From the NCBI GenBank assembly GCA_005656395.1, contig SRSI01000038.1:124001-188000 (forward strand): a stretch of DNA of 64,000 bases, given 5' to 3'. Origin of the DNA: Strongyloides papillosus (lineage: Eukaryota > Nematoda > Chromadorea > Rhabditida > Strongyloididae). Both the position numbers and the translations under genes were made by a program. The notes under the pieces are model-generated. The model did no database searches, had not been told where the DNA came from, and saw only the letters and a program-made list of their open reading frames with translations. Positions 54,171 to 64,000 of this stretch are shown here, one piece after another. Positions within the stretch are counted from its first letter, which is position 1; each line of letters starts with the position of its first letter.

Positions 54171-55450
54171 CAGGGTGGCGAAAAATTACGTGCGTGCGAC
54201 ATTTGACATCGTTTTAAGCATTGTATCAAGCAGTTATGGGTACTGTTTTAGTTTTAAACAATTTATTTTTTGATAGTTAATGGTATGTAGAAAAAAAACA
54301 TGATTATCAAGCTATAGTGAAGAGCTGCTCATGTCGAAACGCGATTGCACAACTAGCAAAAAGCGATATGAAGAACTCAGCGATTTCTTCGAAGCTTGGA
54401 GTTCCCCTAAGAACCGTCCAGAAGATTGTAAAGCAATAGAGAAAGAAAGGACACGTTCAAAGCAAACCCGGAAGAGGACGAAAACGAACTGTCAACACCC
54501 GTCGAATGCGTGGGATCATCAAGAAAAGAATTGAACGAAAAGATGACCGGAGCTTGAATAAGATGGCTAAAGAGCTCAAAATTTCTCGAAAATCTGTTCA
54601 AATGATAGTAAAAAATGAGCTTGGACTTCGAAGTTATCGTCCGTTAAACGGACAAGTTCTTACCGAGCAAGCAAAGCAAAATCGAAAGGAGAAATGCAAG
54701 AAATTAGGGGATTTATTCAAGGTGCGGCGAAAAGAGGATGTTCTTTGGTCTGACGAAAAAGTATTTACCGTTGAAGTGGCTAAAAATTCTCAGAATCACC
54801 GTCAACATCTTAGCCCAGCTCTCAAGAACACTCGTAAGCGAAAAATTGATACAAGAAGTCAGTTTCCTAAAAGTTTAATAGTTTGGGGCGGTATCAGTGC
54901 TTTGGGCAAGACCCCGTTGCTTTTTATCGATAAAACGTGAAAATTAATTCAAAGATCTATCAAGAAGAGATCCTCAAGAAAGCTGTGGTGCTATGGAAAC
55001 GAAATCATCCCAATTTTATTTCTCAACAGGATGGGGCACCTGCTCATAGAGTCAAAACAACGATCCAGTTTCTCGAGACCAAAATCGGCTCTTTTTTGAC
55101 TAAAGATTTGTGGCCTACGAACAGCCCGGATCTCAATCCATAGGCTTTTCTGTTTGGGGGTTTATGGAAGAGCAATTAAGGAGTCGAAACATAAAAAATT
55201 TAGTGGCTTTGAAAAGGGATTGACTAAAATTTGGAACAATTTAGACGTTAACTACCTTCGCCGCACCATCGATTCGATTAAGAAACGAATTAACGCCTGT
55301 ATAAAGCAGATGGCGACCACTTCGGAAAGTTTTTGTAATTATCAAATGTTTTGGTATATTGTTTTATAAAAATGAATTTATTTAGATATTTGTAAGCAAA
55401 AAAAAATGTTAAAGAGATTTTTATAGCGCACGTAATTTTTCGCCACCCTG
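54171..55450 (+). mobile_element. Mariner/Tc1-superfamily element (DD37D, maT-like), inactive
   Basis: 1280 bp with terminal inverted repeats (CAGGGTGGCGAAAAATTACG at the left and its complement at the right end) and TA on both sides. It contains one decayed transposase gene. Confidence 0.88.
54331..55369 (+). pseudogene. maT-like transposase pseudogene
   Basis: The coding region is split over frames 54331-54534, 54506-54940, 54937-55143 and 55154-55369. An N-terminal helix-turn-helix region is followed by the first catalytic Asp in LWSDEKVF and the second in FISQQDGAPAHR. The motif SPDLNP comes next, then a stop codon and Ala where the third catalytic Asp should be, 37 residues after the second. 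That spacing is DD37D, the maT group between mariner and Tc1. At least three frameshifts, a stop and the lost Asp make it inactive. Confidence 0.85.
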
Positions 55451-56721
55451 TATATACCTATTTCTCCACCATAGTATATTCCCATGAATAACTGATAAAT
55501 CTAATCAGTATATTACTTTAAACGGTAAATAATTTCATAATTCAATGAGTTTTATTAAAAAAATGTTAAAAATGTGGTATTAATTTCTGGTACATTACTC
55601 TTGTACTATAATAACATAAAGAAACTTCATATACTCTAAGAAGACATTGTCTTTATATGATTTATAATTTGCATTAAATGGTTTGAAATGTATTAAATTG
55701 AAAGGATTTTTTTTAAATTAAATCATTTTGCTAGTAAATAGAGTAATAATTGTTGTTCATTTGTTTCATAAGTGTAATTTTGCATATCAAAAGTTTCCTT
55801 ATTAACAAAAATTAAATTTTTTATTTCACTTTAAAGTATTTTTCTCCATCAATTTTTTATCTTTTTTATAATTCAATGGCATACTACTAAAAAAATTTTT
55901 CACATTCTGTGATTCTTCAAACTCTTAAAAAATCTAGTAATTCGAAAGATAAAGTCATAAGAAATTACCAATTAATAAAATTAAAAAAATAAACTGATTA
56001 GAGAATATAGTTATTGTTATGTATCTAATAGCTTTAATTTCTTATGATGTTACATATTGTTTGTAAAAAATCATAATTATTATAATATGTATAGATATAT
56101 TTTAATAAATAAATAGTTTTAAGTTCACATCAGTTATAAAACATTAGAATACAATGGTATTATTTGAAATAACTTGTATATAGGAGGAAAATGAAAAATC
56201 AAATTAAGCAGTAAATATTTTTTTTTCAATAATTAACAGTTTAAAAGTAGTTTTTTTATACTTTTAACCATTTAATGCAAATTACTAAATTTTTATAAAA
56301 GAATTTATTGTCATAATGTAATGAAAAACAAAATTGAGTAAATATCTTTTATCTTGAATTAACAGTAAGACATTATTGATGGGAATTTATTGCAATATAA
56401 TATTTATATAAATTTCAACTTTCAATTTTTTAATATTTTTTTATAAAATGTAATTGATTATTATTTATTAACATTCCCAATATTGTTTTTTAATAATTTA
56501 AACGAAAAAAACAAGGGATTTTGTAGTTTAAATGATAATGTCACATAATGTCACTTCTTGTGGAGAAGTAGGACGCCCCCTATCCTCGGAACCTTTTTAT
56601 ATTATTTGTGGAAATAGTAATTATTTATAGTAAATAATTTTTAAAACCTGCTAATTTTTTAGTTTAATGAATGTAAATAACAAATTGAAATAAAACAACT
56701 GGTAGCCTACTTTAATAGTCA
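55451..56721. other. AT-rich spacer with short inverted motif
   Basis: No gene seen. GTGGAGAAGTAGGACGCCCC at about 56560-56580 is the inverse of the TACTTCTCCAC motif beside tRNA-Ser and could be the far end of a 2.5-kb element that received the mariner copy. The match is short. Confidence 0.4.
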
Positions 56722-57847
56722 CACTCAAAATTTAAAACTGTCGTTTTGACAGACATTGTGCAATCATGGGTTATAGTGTCGAATTCTGTCATTTCGACTA
56801 CCAATTAATTTATTTTTAATTGTACCCACATAATAAACATAAAACATATAAAAATTTTTTAAGAAATGCCTTACACTTTTTTGTAAAATGCATGATTTTT
56901 CAAAGAAATGTACATACAGTCAAAACGACATACATACTTTTCTTTATCATTTGCCATACATTTTTATATAAAATGTATATACATTTCTTTAAAAATGTAC
57001 TATACATTTTTTAAACTTTATAGCATTTTTAGTGAAAATGTACATACAGTCGAAATGACATACATACTCTTTTTTATTTTTTGCTATACATTTTTATAGA
57101 AAATGTATAGACATTTCTAAATGACATTTACTATACATTTTTTAAATTGTATGATTATTTTTTAATATAAAATTATACATAACCAATGCAAAATACGTAC
57201 TTTTTTTTGTGAATTTGTATGTATTTTTCATGAAAATGTATATGAAATTTTTTAAAAATACTAGTGATGAAGAAAATTCTGATAAAAATTTAATAGTTAT
57301 TTCAGAAAGATTCATAGATGGAGCAATAAAATTACTTCTATAAAATATATTGTATTTTATTTTTTTAGTCTGATTTAACATGCAATAAAAATATATGTAA
57401 TTGTAATCCAAACTACTAACTTTAAAAAAGATCACATCGTTTAGAATTGTTTTTTATTTTATAGTAATAAGGATAAAATTCTAATATTGTTAAAAAAAGG
57501 TATTACTTTATTTAAATTACCGTTTAATATAGTTTATCAACAATATATTTTAGTTTCAGTATTTCTTGTAATTCATTACGATAATTATGTTAATTTCTAT
57601 ATTATGAAATTTAGTACATAAATAAAATTGTTAAAACATTTTTATAAATATTATGGCAAAACAAATAAAAAACACCATTTTATTTAAACCTTATTTATTA
57701 AGGAAAAATGAATAATTATAAATAAATAACAACCCTATTTATACTATCTTTAAAACTAAATTTATATCATTGCTATTAAAAATTTTTATCATTTAGATAA
57801 AGATTCCTTTAAGTTATACTGATGTAAAATAATAAAGTTATTCAGAA

Positions 57848-59033
57848 TTATTCTTCCGATATGATAAAACTTAATTCTTTAATTTCCTCTTCCATAGAAG
57901 CTTCGAGTTGTTCATCTTCATCATATTCTGTTAGAGGTAGATCATATATCCAATTGTTATTTTCCACCATTGATTCATTGTGAACTTTTCTATGTCTACT
58001 AAAAAAATTATTCCAAGTTATTTTTTTAACTATCGTTAAGCATGGATTGATTTGGTTATTAGTTCGTGATAAAATATTTTTAAGACGAATGTTAGCAGCT
58101 ATAATATAAAGTTATTATAATAAATACTTATATAATTGATAAATTTTTTAAAATTTTTTATAATCTTACTTTTTATAGATTTAAATAAGAAAGTTTGCAG
58201 ATGTTAAAATTGTTGTTAATAAAATTTTACATACAAAAATATATATTTTTTAACAAAAATTAGTTTTTAAATATTTTAATGATCTAATTTTTATATAAAT
58301 TTTTAATGATTAAAAGCAAATATAAAAAGATAACATTATAAAATTGTAATATTGACTTACCTTCGAATCTAATACAAGAAAAATTAACTGGAAGAAGTTT
58401 ATGTCGTAGTATGTTCCAAGGATAATGTGTTAAATTATGCATTTTTAATGTAAGCTTAAGATCAGAAGAAAATACTTTATACAGATACTCAAAAATTTTG
58501 TCAACATTATATTCGCACAGTCTCGAACATTCATTAATGTCCATATCAAACTCCATGCATAAATATGTAACATTTAGAAGCACTTTTAAAAGATTGATTA
58601 TTTGTTTGAATTTTATTTTACACCATTTTCATAATTATTAATATTTATCTTGATTAAATATTCATAGAATGCTTTTGTCACAGTCAATGTTTGACTACCA
58701 TTAAGAAGGCAACGTCCTCTTTTACTCAGAGTATCTTTTTTTTTTTTAAAGTGCAAAAAAGTTTTCATTAATAATACTATTTATGCAACCATGTTTTTTC
58801 ATTGGAATACATTCATTAATAATACCTTCATGAATTTGCAATGGAGTTAGATCTGTAATGATTTGGACTATTTGTGTTGTACCCAAAAGAACGTTACTTA
58901 GAACATCAAGGTTAAGACAATGAAAAGGGTCTGATATAAGATTATTATCAATAGACATTCCAGAAATAGTATGCTCATTTTTAAGTTGGTCCTTTATTAA
59001 GCTGCATTTCATAAATTTATGCCAATCACGACC
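57848..59033 (-). pseudogene. CACTA-type transposase, C-terminal exons
   Basis: Three coding blocks on the minus strand: about 59033-58746 (DPFHCLNLDVLSNVLLGTTQ), about 58620-58361 (KMHNLTHYPWNILRHKLLP then CIRFE) and 58098-57848 (ANIRLKNIL...EEIKELSFIISEE then a stop). The last two are joined in frame by a 262-nt intron (58099-58360, GTAAGT/TTATAG). The H-x-L-x-HYP...CxRFE pattern is typical of animal CACTA/EnSpm transposase tails. Upstream catalytic exons are not found and the first two blocks do not join cleanly, so I call it a remnant. Confidence 0.55.
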
Positions 59034-60950
59034 TTAAAAAAACATATTATAAATAAACAATTTCTTAAAAATTTTTATGTATTTACTTTTAAAATTTAAT
59101 TTTTTATGAATAATATACTCCTATATTTACAGAAATTTTATTCCATTAACTAATCATAAATATATGTTTTAGTATGACTTCGAAACTTTTCCTTAAAAAC
59201 AATAAGAATTTATATAATTCCATATTCATGTACTCTTTTTTATCTAACCAAATTATAATTTTTAGAAGAACATTAAAGAGAATTTGAAATTATATGATTA
59301 CTTACCTTAATGTGTGAGAACAAAAAATTTATTGTTGTTATATTTCAGCAAATTATCATGTTTTCATGATCTTTTGTTAATCACTTTTATCAAAAATATG
59401 ATAAGTTAAATAACGAAACAATGATTTATTTTAACCTATTAATTTAGACTTGTACTATAGGTAATCTTTAAATAAAAATAATTTATCGTTGTAGTTATTA
59501 TCTATTTATAAGGATCTTTCAATTTTCATGCACGGCAAAAAGTAACCAAATAAAATGTTGATTTAGAGTAATAATTGTTTTAAACAGTTAATTTCAAAAT
59601 TATTATTAAAAATAAATAATTATTGTAAATAAGAAATTTAAGATATCTCAATAAAAATTTATTAACAATATATTTTTGTATCTTACTTTAAGTTTTGATA
59701 AATACACTAATTTTAGCAAAAATCACTTATATAAATTTGTTATCTTCATAATTGTATTAACTACATAATAAAATGCACAATAATATTGGTAATATTTAGA
59801 CGTAAAACAGCAACTAAATTAGTAACCAACTTTTTACAAATATATCTAACTTTTTAATTCTAATGATCAAAAAAAATTATTCTTGTTGATATTGTGGAAG
59901 TCAAATATACAAAAAGAAAAAAATCTTATAATATTTATAACATTTTTTATGCGACAAAAATTATTTCTTTTGATTGGAAATAAACATTAATATGTAATCA
60001 AATTATAATATTTTGATTATTAGAAATAAATATAAATATTATTATTGTAATTTGAATATAAATTTTATTATTTATACACGTTGAATTATGTGGGTAACAC
60101 CACTCAATAAATTTTTATTACTAATATATTATTTGATAATAAAATTTCAACTTTATTTTATAAAAAAGTACGTGATTAAACATTTAAAATTATTTTTTAT
60201 TTTTAAAAAACAAGTCTTACTGTGAAACAACATGTAATATTTAAAATTTTAATATTTTTTTGTTGCGTAAATAAGATAAATTAACATGATAAAAATTGTT
60301 ATTTACTAAAAGAAAGTCAATTTTTTTTAAGTAGAAGAATCAATGCAAATGGCATATTATGATAATATTGAATTAACAATAAATATTTAATAAAAATGTT
60401 TTTATGTGTATAATATAAGATCCAATTAAAACATTATTTTACGCTGTTAAAAATTGTGATATAAAAAAAACATTATTAATTATCATTTTTATTTTGTGAT
60501 ATGTTTCCAGAATATTTTGCTTATGATTTTAATATTTTAAAGTTAAATCACAATGTAAAGTAATAGTTAATTGGCAATATTTATAATTATTGGAATTAAC
60601 AAATACTTATTGTTTTAAAAATTATTTTTTAATCATTTTAAATTTTTTAAAATCATTTAAGATGTTGAATTTCGTTAATTTATAAATATTTTTGCTAAAA
60701 AATAGAATAAATTAATTTAAAAAGAGACATTAATAATTAGAAAGAGAAAAATATTGTTTAAAGACAGTATCAATTCTAAAAACATAATTATACATTAAAA
60801 AATTTATTATTTTAATGTTCTTAAATTATGATCTTTTATATATTTTATCATAAAATATAATAAATCGTTATTTTTTGTTGAAATGTTGATTTTTTGGTAT
60901 TATTTTTTTGTGCCAGTCGTTTCAACTTGTATAAAATTACTGTTTAGTAT
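59034..60950. other. Non-coding interior of CACTA-like element
   Basis: About 1.9 kb of AT-rich sequence with no ORF or RNA gene. The transposase exons expected here have been lost or are unrecognisable. Confidence 0.4.
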
Positions 60951-61730
60951 AGTCAATATAATATAAAAAAGTGAGTTTAATTTTTCAAATTGATCATACA
61001 TTTATGCTAAAATAACTATTCACTTTTTAAAAAATGTATGATAATTTATAAGAAATGTATGTACATGTCTATAAAAAATGTATAGGTAATGTCGTTTTAA
61101 CAAAATATGCACATTTTATAAGAAATGTATATACATTTTTATAAAAAAACATGGCAAATTATTATAACAAGTATGTATGTCGTTTCAACATTATATACAG
61201 TCAAAACAACATACATATCTGTTTTTTAAAATATACAATACATTTTCTAAAAAATTCATAAACAATAATAAATAAAGGTATATGAATTTATAAAAAATGA
61301 TACCTCATTATGTTGTTAAATGATTTGACATTTATGTTAATTGATAAATTAATTTTTTTAAATTGAGTATACTTTGAAAATTTAAGATCACTAACATTTA
61401 TTAATAAATTAAATGAATATTTTATTTTTTTAACACTACATCGGAGGATTATAGTGTATATGTCAAAACGACAGTTTTCATTTTTTAGTGCAAGTTAATA
61501 TTTAAATAAATTTTTACCCTTATTTTACAATAATCGTAGAAAAATAACAATTCATATTTTCTTAAATAATTAAGAATTGATATACTACGTTTAATGATAG
61601 CGTAATACTAATCATAATTCAAAAATGTTTATTTATTTAATTTTATTTCACTACTTTTAATGAAATTTTATACAGTGAAACGAGAGAGACCTCGTTTCTT
61701 TTTATCTTATTTTGATGACCAAAAGGGTTA

Positions 61731-61977
61731 TGTGACCCAGTCATCCTTATCATCTCTTTACCTATATAAGGAGGATTACTTAAACCTCCTGGCTTGTCAT
61801 TTTACCCACGTGTGTATATTAACCTATTCACCCTCTAATATTCTAATTATCCTAACTCCTATAATTGTATTCTCCCTACTACACTGATGATTCTTTATTG
61901 TATCTTATATTTTATATAATAAAGTTTCTATATTATCACCTGTGTACTAACCTTAGAAGAACTGGAGACCAGGCACA
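61731..61977 (+). repeat. Possible solo LTR
   Basis: 247 bp starting TGTGACCCAG and ending CCAGGCACA (an imperfect TG...CA inverted end). It has a TATA box (CCTATATAAGG) at 61758-61775 and a polyadenylation signal AATAAAG near 61919, in LTR order U3-R-U5. No internal region, primer site or clear target duplication is present. The 75-codon ORF across it is not a gene. Confidence 0.45.
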
Positions 61978-62496
61978 AATTACTTAATTTTTGCTATACA
62001 TAGAAAATAATGCAACTTAAAAATGTGTTTTAGATTATAATCTTATAATTATGTCAAATTAATTAAAATTTAAATCAATTTAAAAACTTAAACAATGTTT
62101 TATTAATATAGACATATTATTGTTAATTTAAATGTTTGATATTTTAGTTTTAATTAAATTAGTGGAATATTATTCTTTTCAATAGAAAGTTAGTTGAAAT
62201 TATTTATAAACATGTTAATAGTAAAAATTAAAATATAAATTTATTTTACTATCAATAGAAAAGTAAAAATCATAGGTTTAATAATTTTATTTAATAGCCG
62301 TAGGGTATTTAAAAAAAATGCGATTTAAAAAATTTATAAATTTTTTGAATTTTGCATGCTCTGTAATCCAGATGGATCCTGGGGAACCTCTTAGGGGTTC
62401 CAAATATAAAAAATTACACTTGAGGTTTTATTCAAACTTTTATTTAAGATAATTGTATTTTATTTTTATTTTTATTTTATTTTAAATACGTTCTAA
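61978..62496. other. AT-rich spacer and RTE 3' flank
   Basis: No gene seen. A GC-richer hairpin, GGAACCTCTTAGGGGTTCC, lies at 62382-62401, then a T-rich tract (62455-62485) that could be the 3' tail of the minus-strand RTE element. Confidence 0.4.
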
Positions 62497-64000
62497 TCAT
62501 ATATAAATATAGGGAACAATATTATTAAGAATGAAATTATACTTGTGTCTAATTAAATGAGTAATAGTTAGATTGCTACTATTTTTACCAACACATTTAG
62601 ATCTTTTAAAGCAATCAAAGTAAGAATCACGCGGTCTACCAATACGTTTCTTAAAACCATGAGGGTACCAACATAGACATCTTTGCACTATACCATTTTT
62701 GTCAATTTTTTTGTATATAAATTTAATCTTAAGTTTGCCTAAATGACGATTTAAATTACATATACCAATTTCCTTATACATATCTCCATTTGACAATTTC
62801 TTAAAGGCATTATCATCCTCTTTTATCAACCATTTATCCTCCGGTATTAATTTCAATCTGCGAATTATACTACGTTCTACAGATATAAGATTATTCCTTT
62901 CAGCTTGTGTTGTAGTCCATGATTGAGCTGCATGACACATGCTTGATCTATGCTTGATCTTATTCTAGTTACAAATAATAATTTCCTAGCCCTTAGTGAA
63001 ATGTTGAGATATTTGCTAACGCTGTAGAAAGCTTTCCAAGCTCTATTCCTAACTTGTTTTAAAAAACATCTTTTTTCCGTAATAGACACCATTTTTCCTA
63101 AATATTCTTCTTCTTTTGAAATTTGCATATCTGCCAAATTCAGTGGGACATGTTTATCCTTTTCATATTGAATTGAAAGCTCCTTACTCATTAGAATTTT
63201 GCATTTATTCATATTTAATTTCATGCCCATAGGTTGACAGGCTCTAATAAATTTGTCCACCATTAAGCTCAAATCATTCCAACTATTGGCCAGTAAACAT
63301 GTATCATCTGCGAAGCATAAGTTAGGTACTTTACAGCCTGTTATGTTCACACCATACATGAATACCATATTATTATTCATAAAGGCATTTCTCATAGCCA
63401 TTTCTAAATTGAAGTTGTATAATAGCGAACTGATTGGACAACCCTGCCGAATACCTCTTGATGGATAAATAGTAATATCACTTCCATATTCTGGATTTAT
63501 TACACATTTGATGTTTACATTTAAATCTTTTAAAATCAGTATTAAAGATTTTTCTATACCGATTTTATTAAGATTATACCAAATATATTCTTTATATACA
63601 AAATCATACGCTTTTCGGAAATCTAGTAACGCTGTTAGTAGATTTAATTTGTATGTGTGGTGGGTATGAAATATGTTTTCCAAACATACTATTGCATCAC
63701 TACAGCTGTACTTTGGTCTAAAATCAAATTGTGTTTCTGATATTTCATCTAATATTTTCTTTTGAATTCTGTTTAAAATCATTTTAGCATATATTTTGTA
63801 CCCATGGCTGCATATACTAAGAGGTCTATATGATGATAAGCAATCTTTATTCCCTTTCTTCTTATACAAAAAAAGACATTTTACAGTCTTCCACTCAGAT
63901 GGATGTTTAACCTGTTTTAAGCACATGTTGCAGATTAAAGTGAAATATCTTATAGCCTTGTTACCCAGACATCTTAGATCATAGGCGTTTAGTCCATCAA
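62440..64000 (-). mobile_element. RTE-like LINE, 3' half
   Basis: The minus-strand element runs off the right edge of the window. It contains the RT and C-terminal region; the APE endonuclease would lie outside. The 3' boundary is approximate. Confidence 0.7.
62497..64000 (-). pseudogene. RTE-like reverse transcriptase, partial and frameshifted
   Basis: The frame is open from the window edge (DGLNAYDLRCLGNKA, the RT start block). RT motifs follow: YRPLSICSHGYKIYAKMILN, LLDFRKAYDFV, GIRQGCPISSLLYNF and the catalytic LCFADDTCLLA. The frame then breaks at an 11-bp tandem duplication (62939-62960) and resumes in another frame (62940-62497), with SWTTTQAERNNLISVE, a WYPHG stretch and the RIGRPRDSYFD tail. 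That GRPR tail is common in RTE/BovB-type elements. One duplication is the only break seen in this part. Confidence 0.75.

Larger units (their letters stand above)
56722..61490 (-). mobile_element. CACTA/EnSpm-like DNA transposon, deleted
   Basis: The terminal inverted repeats begin CACTCAAAA (left) and CACTAAAAA (right, reverse complement) and share AAAACTGTCGTTTTGACA; about 26 of 30 bases agree. CA on both sides is a possible 2-bp target duplication. The subterminal zones (56780-57160 and 60960-61300) hold repeated GTCGTTTTGAC-type motifs in both orientations and ATGTATATACATTTCT-type units, as is usual for CACTA elements. Only the C-terminal transposase exons remain, so the copy is probably non-autonomous. 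Confidence 0.65.

Noticed and set aside
56820..57099. Two overlapping ORFs with repeated HTYxLFFIxCHTFLY-type segments
   Set aside because: The apparent protein repeat is just translation of CACTA subterminal DNA repeats.
61660..61887. 75-codon ORF
   Set aside because: It overlaps LTR-like control sequence (TATA box, polyadenylation signal) and shows no protein family; length is compatible with chance.

Overview
This very AT-rich window looks like a repeat-dense piece of a parasitic-type (clade IV, Strongyloides-like) nematode genome. The evidence is nematode-style spliced-leader (SL) RNA genes, with a 22-nt exon starting GGTTTATAAAACC followed by a GT donor, an AATTTTGGAA Sm site and a terminal hairpin. 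These alternate with 5S rRNA genes on the opposite strand, and there are many 38-44 nt introns. The species call is inference. Almost all coding sequence belongs to mobile elements; I see no clear host protein gene.

Layout. 1-4400: the tail of one RLE-type (restriction-like endonuclease) non-LTR retrotransposon, then a nearly intact second one, arranged head to tail at the same target, which looks like the A-box end of a tRNA gene. 5.0-6.5 kb: a fold-back element. 7.1-10.6 kb: a broken RLE retrotransposon that splits a tRNA-Gly(TCC) gene. 11.4-23.6 kb and 41.5-47.6 kb: an SL RNA/5S rRNA array. Three RLE retrotransposons sit inside SL exons here: one degenerate and antisense, and two nearly identical, intact and sense (NeSL-like). 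23,623-41,493: one 17.9-kb Helitron-like insertion that interrupts an array spacer cleanly. It carries a spliced Rep-helicase gene, an RPA70-like gene, two paralogous two-exon genes that resemble RPA32, and a NADAR (DUF1768) gene; it ends in a perfect 259-bp inverted repeat.

47.6-53.5 kb: a complete Ty3/gypsy element on the minus strand. Its gag and pol share one frame, separated by a single UGA in a readthrough-type context, and its primer site matches tRNA-Lys, whose gene lies about 100 bp away. 53.5-54.05 kb: tRNA-Lys(TTT) and tRNA-Ser(TGA). 54.2-55.45 kb: a dead DD37D (maT-like) mariner relative. 56.7-61.5 kb: a CACTA/EnSpm-like element with transposase exon remnants. 61.7-62.0 kb: a possible solo LTR. 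62.4-64.0 kb: the 3' half of an RTE-like LINE broken by an 11-bp duplication.

The most interesting points are (i) several related RLE retrotransposons apparently specialised on different small-RNA genes (SL exon in both orientations, tRNA A-box), and (ii) a giant Helitron carrying what may be its own RPA-like single-strand-binding set plus an ADP-ribose-related NADAR protein.
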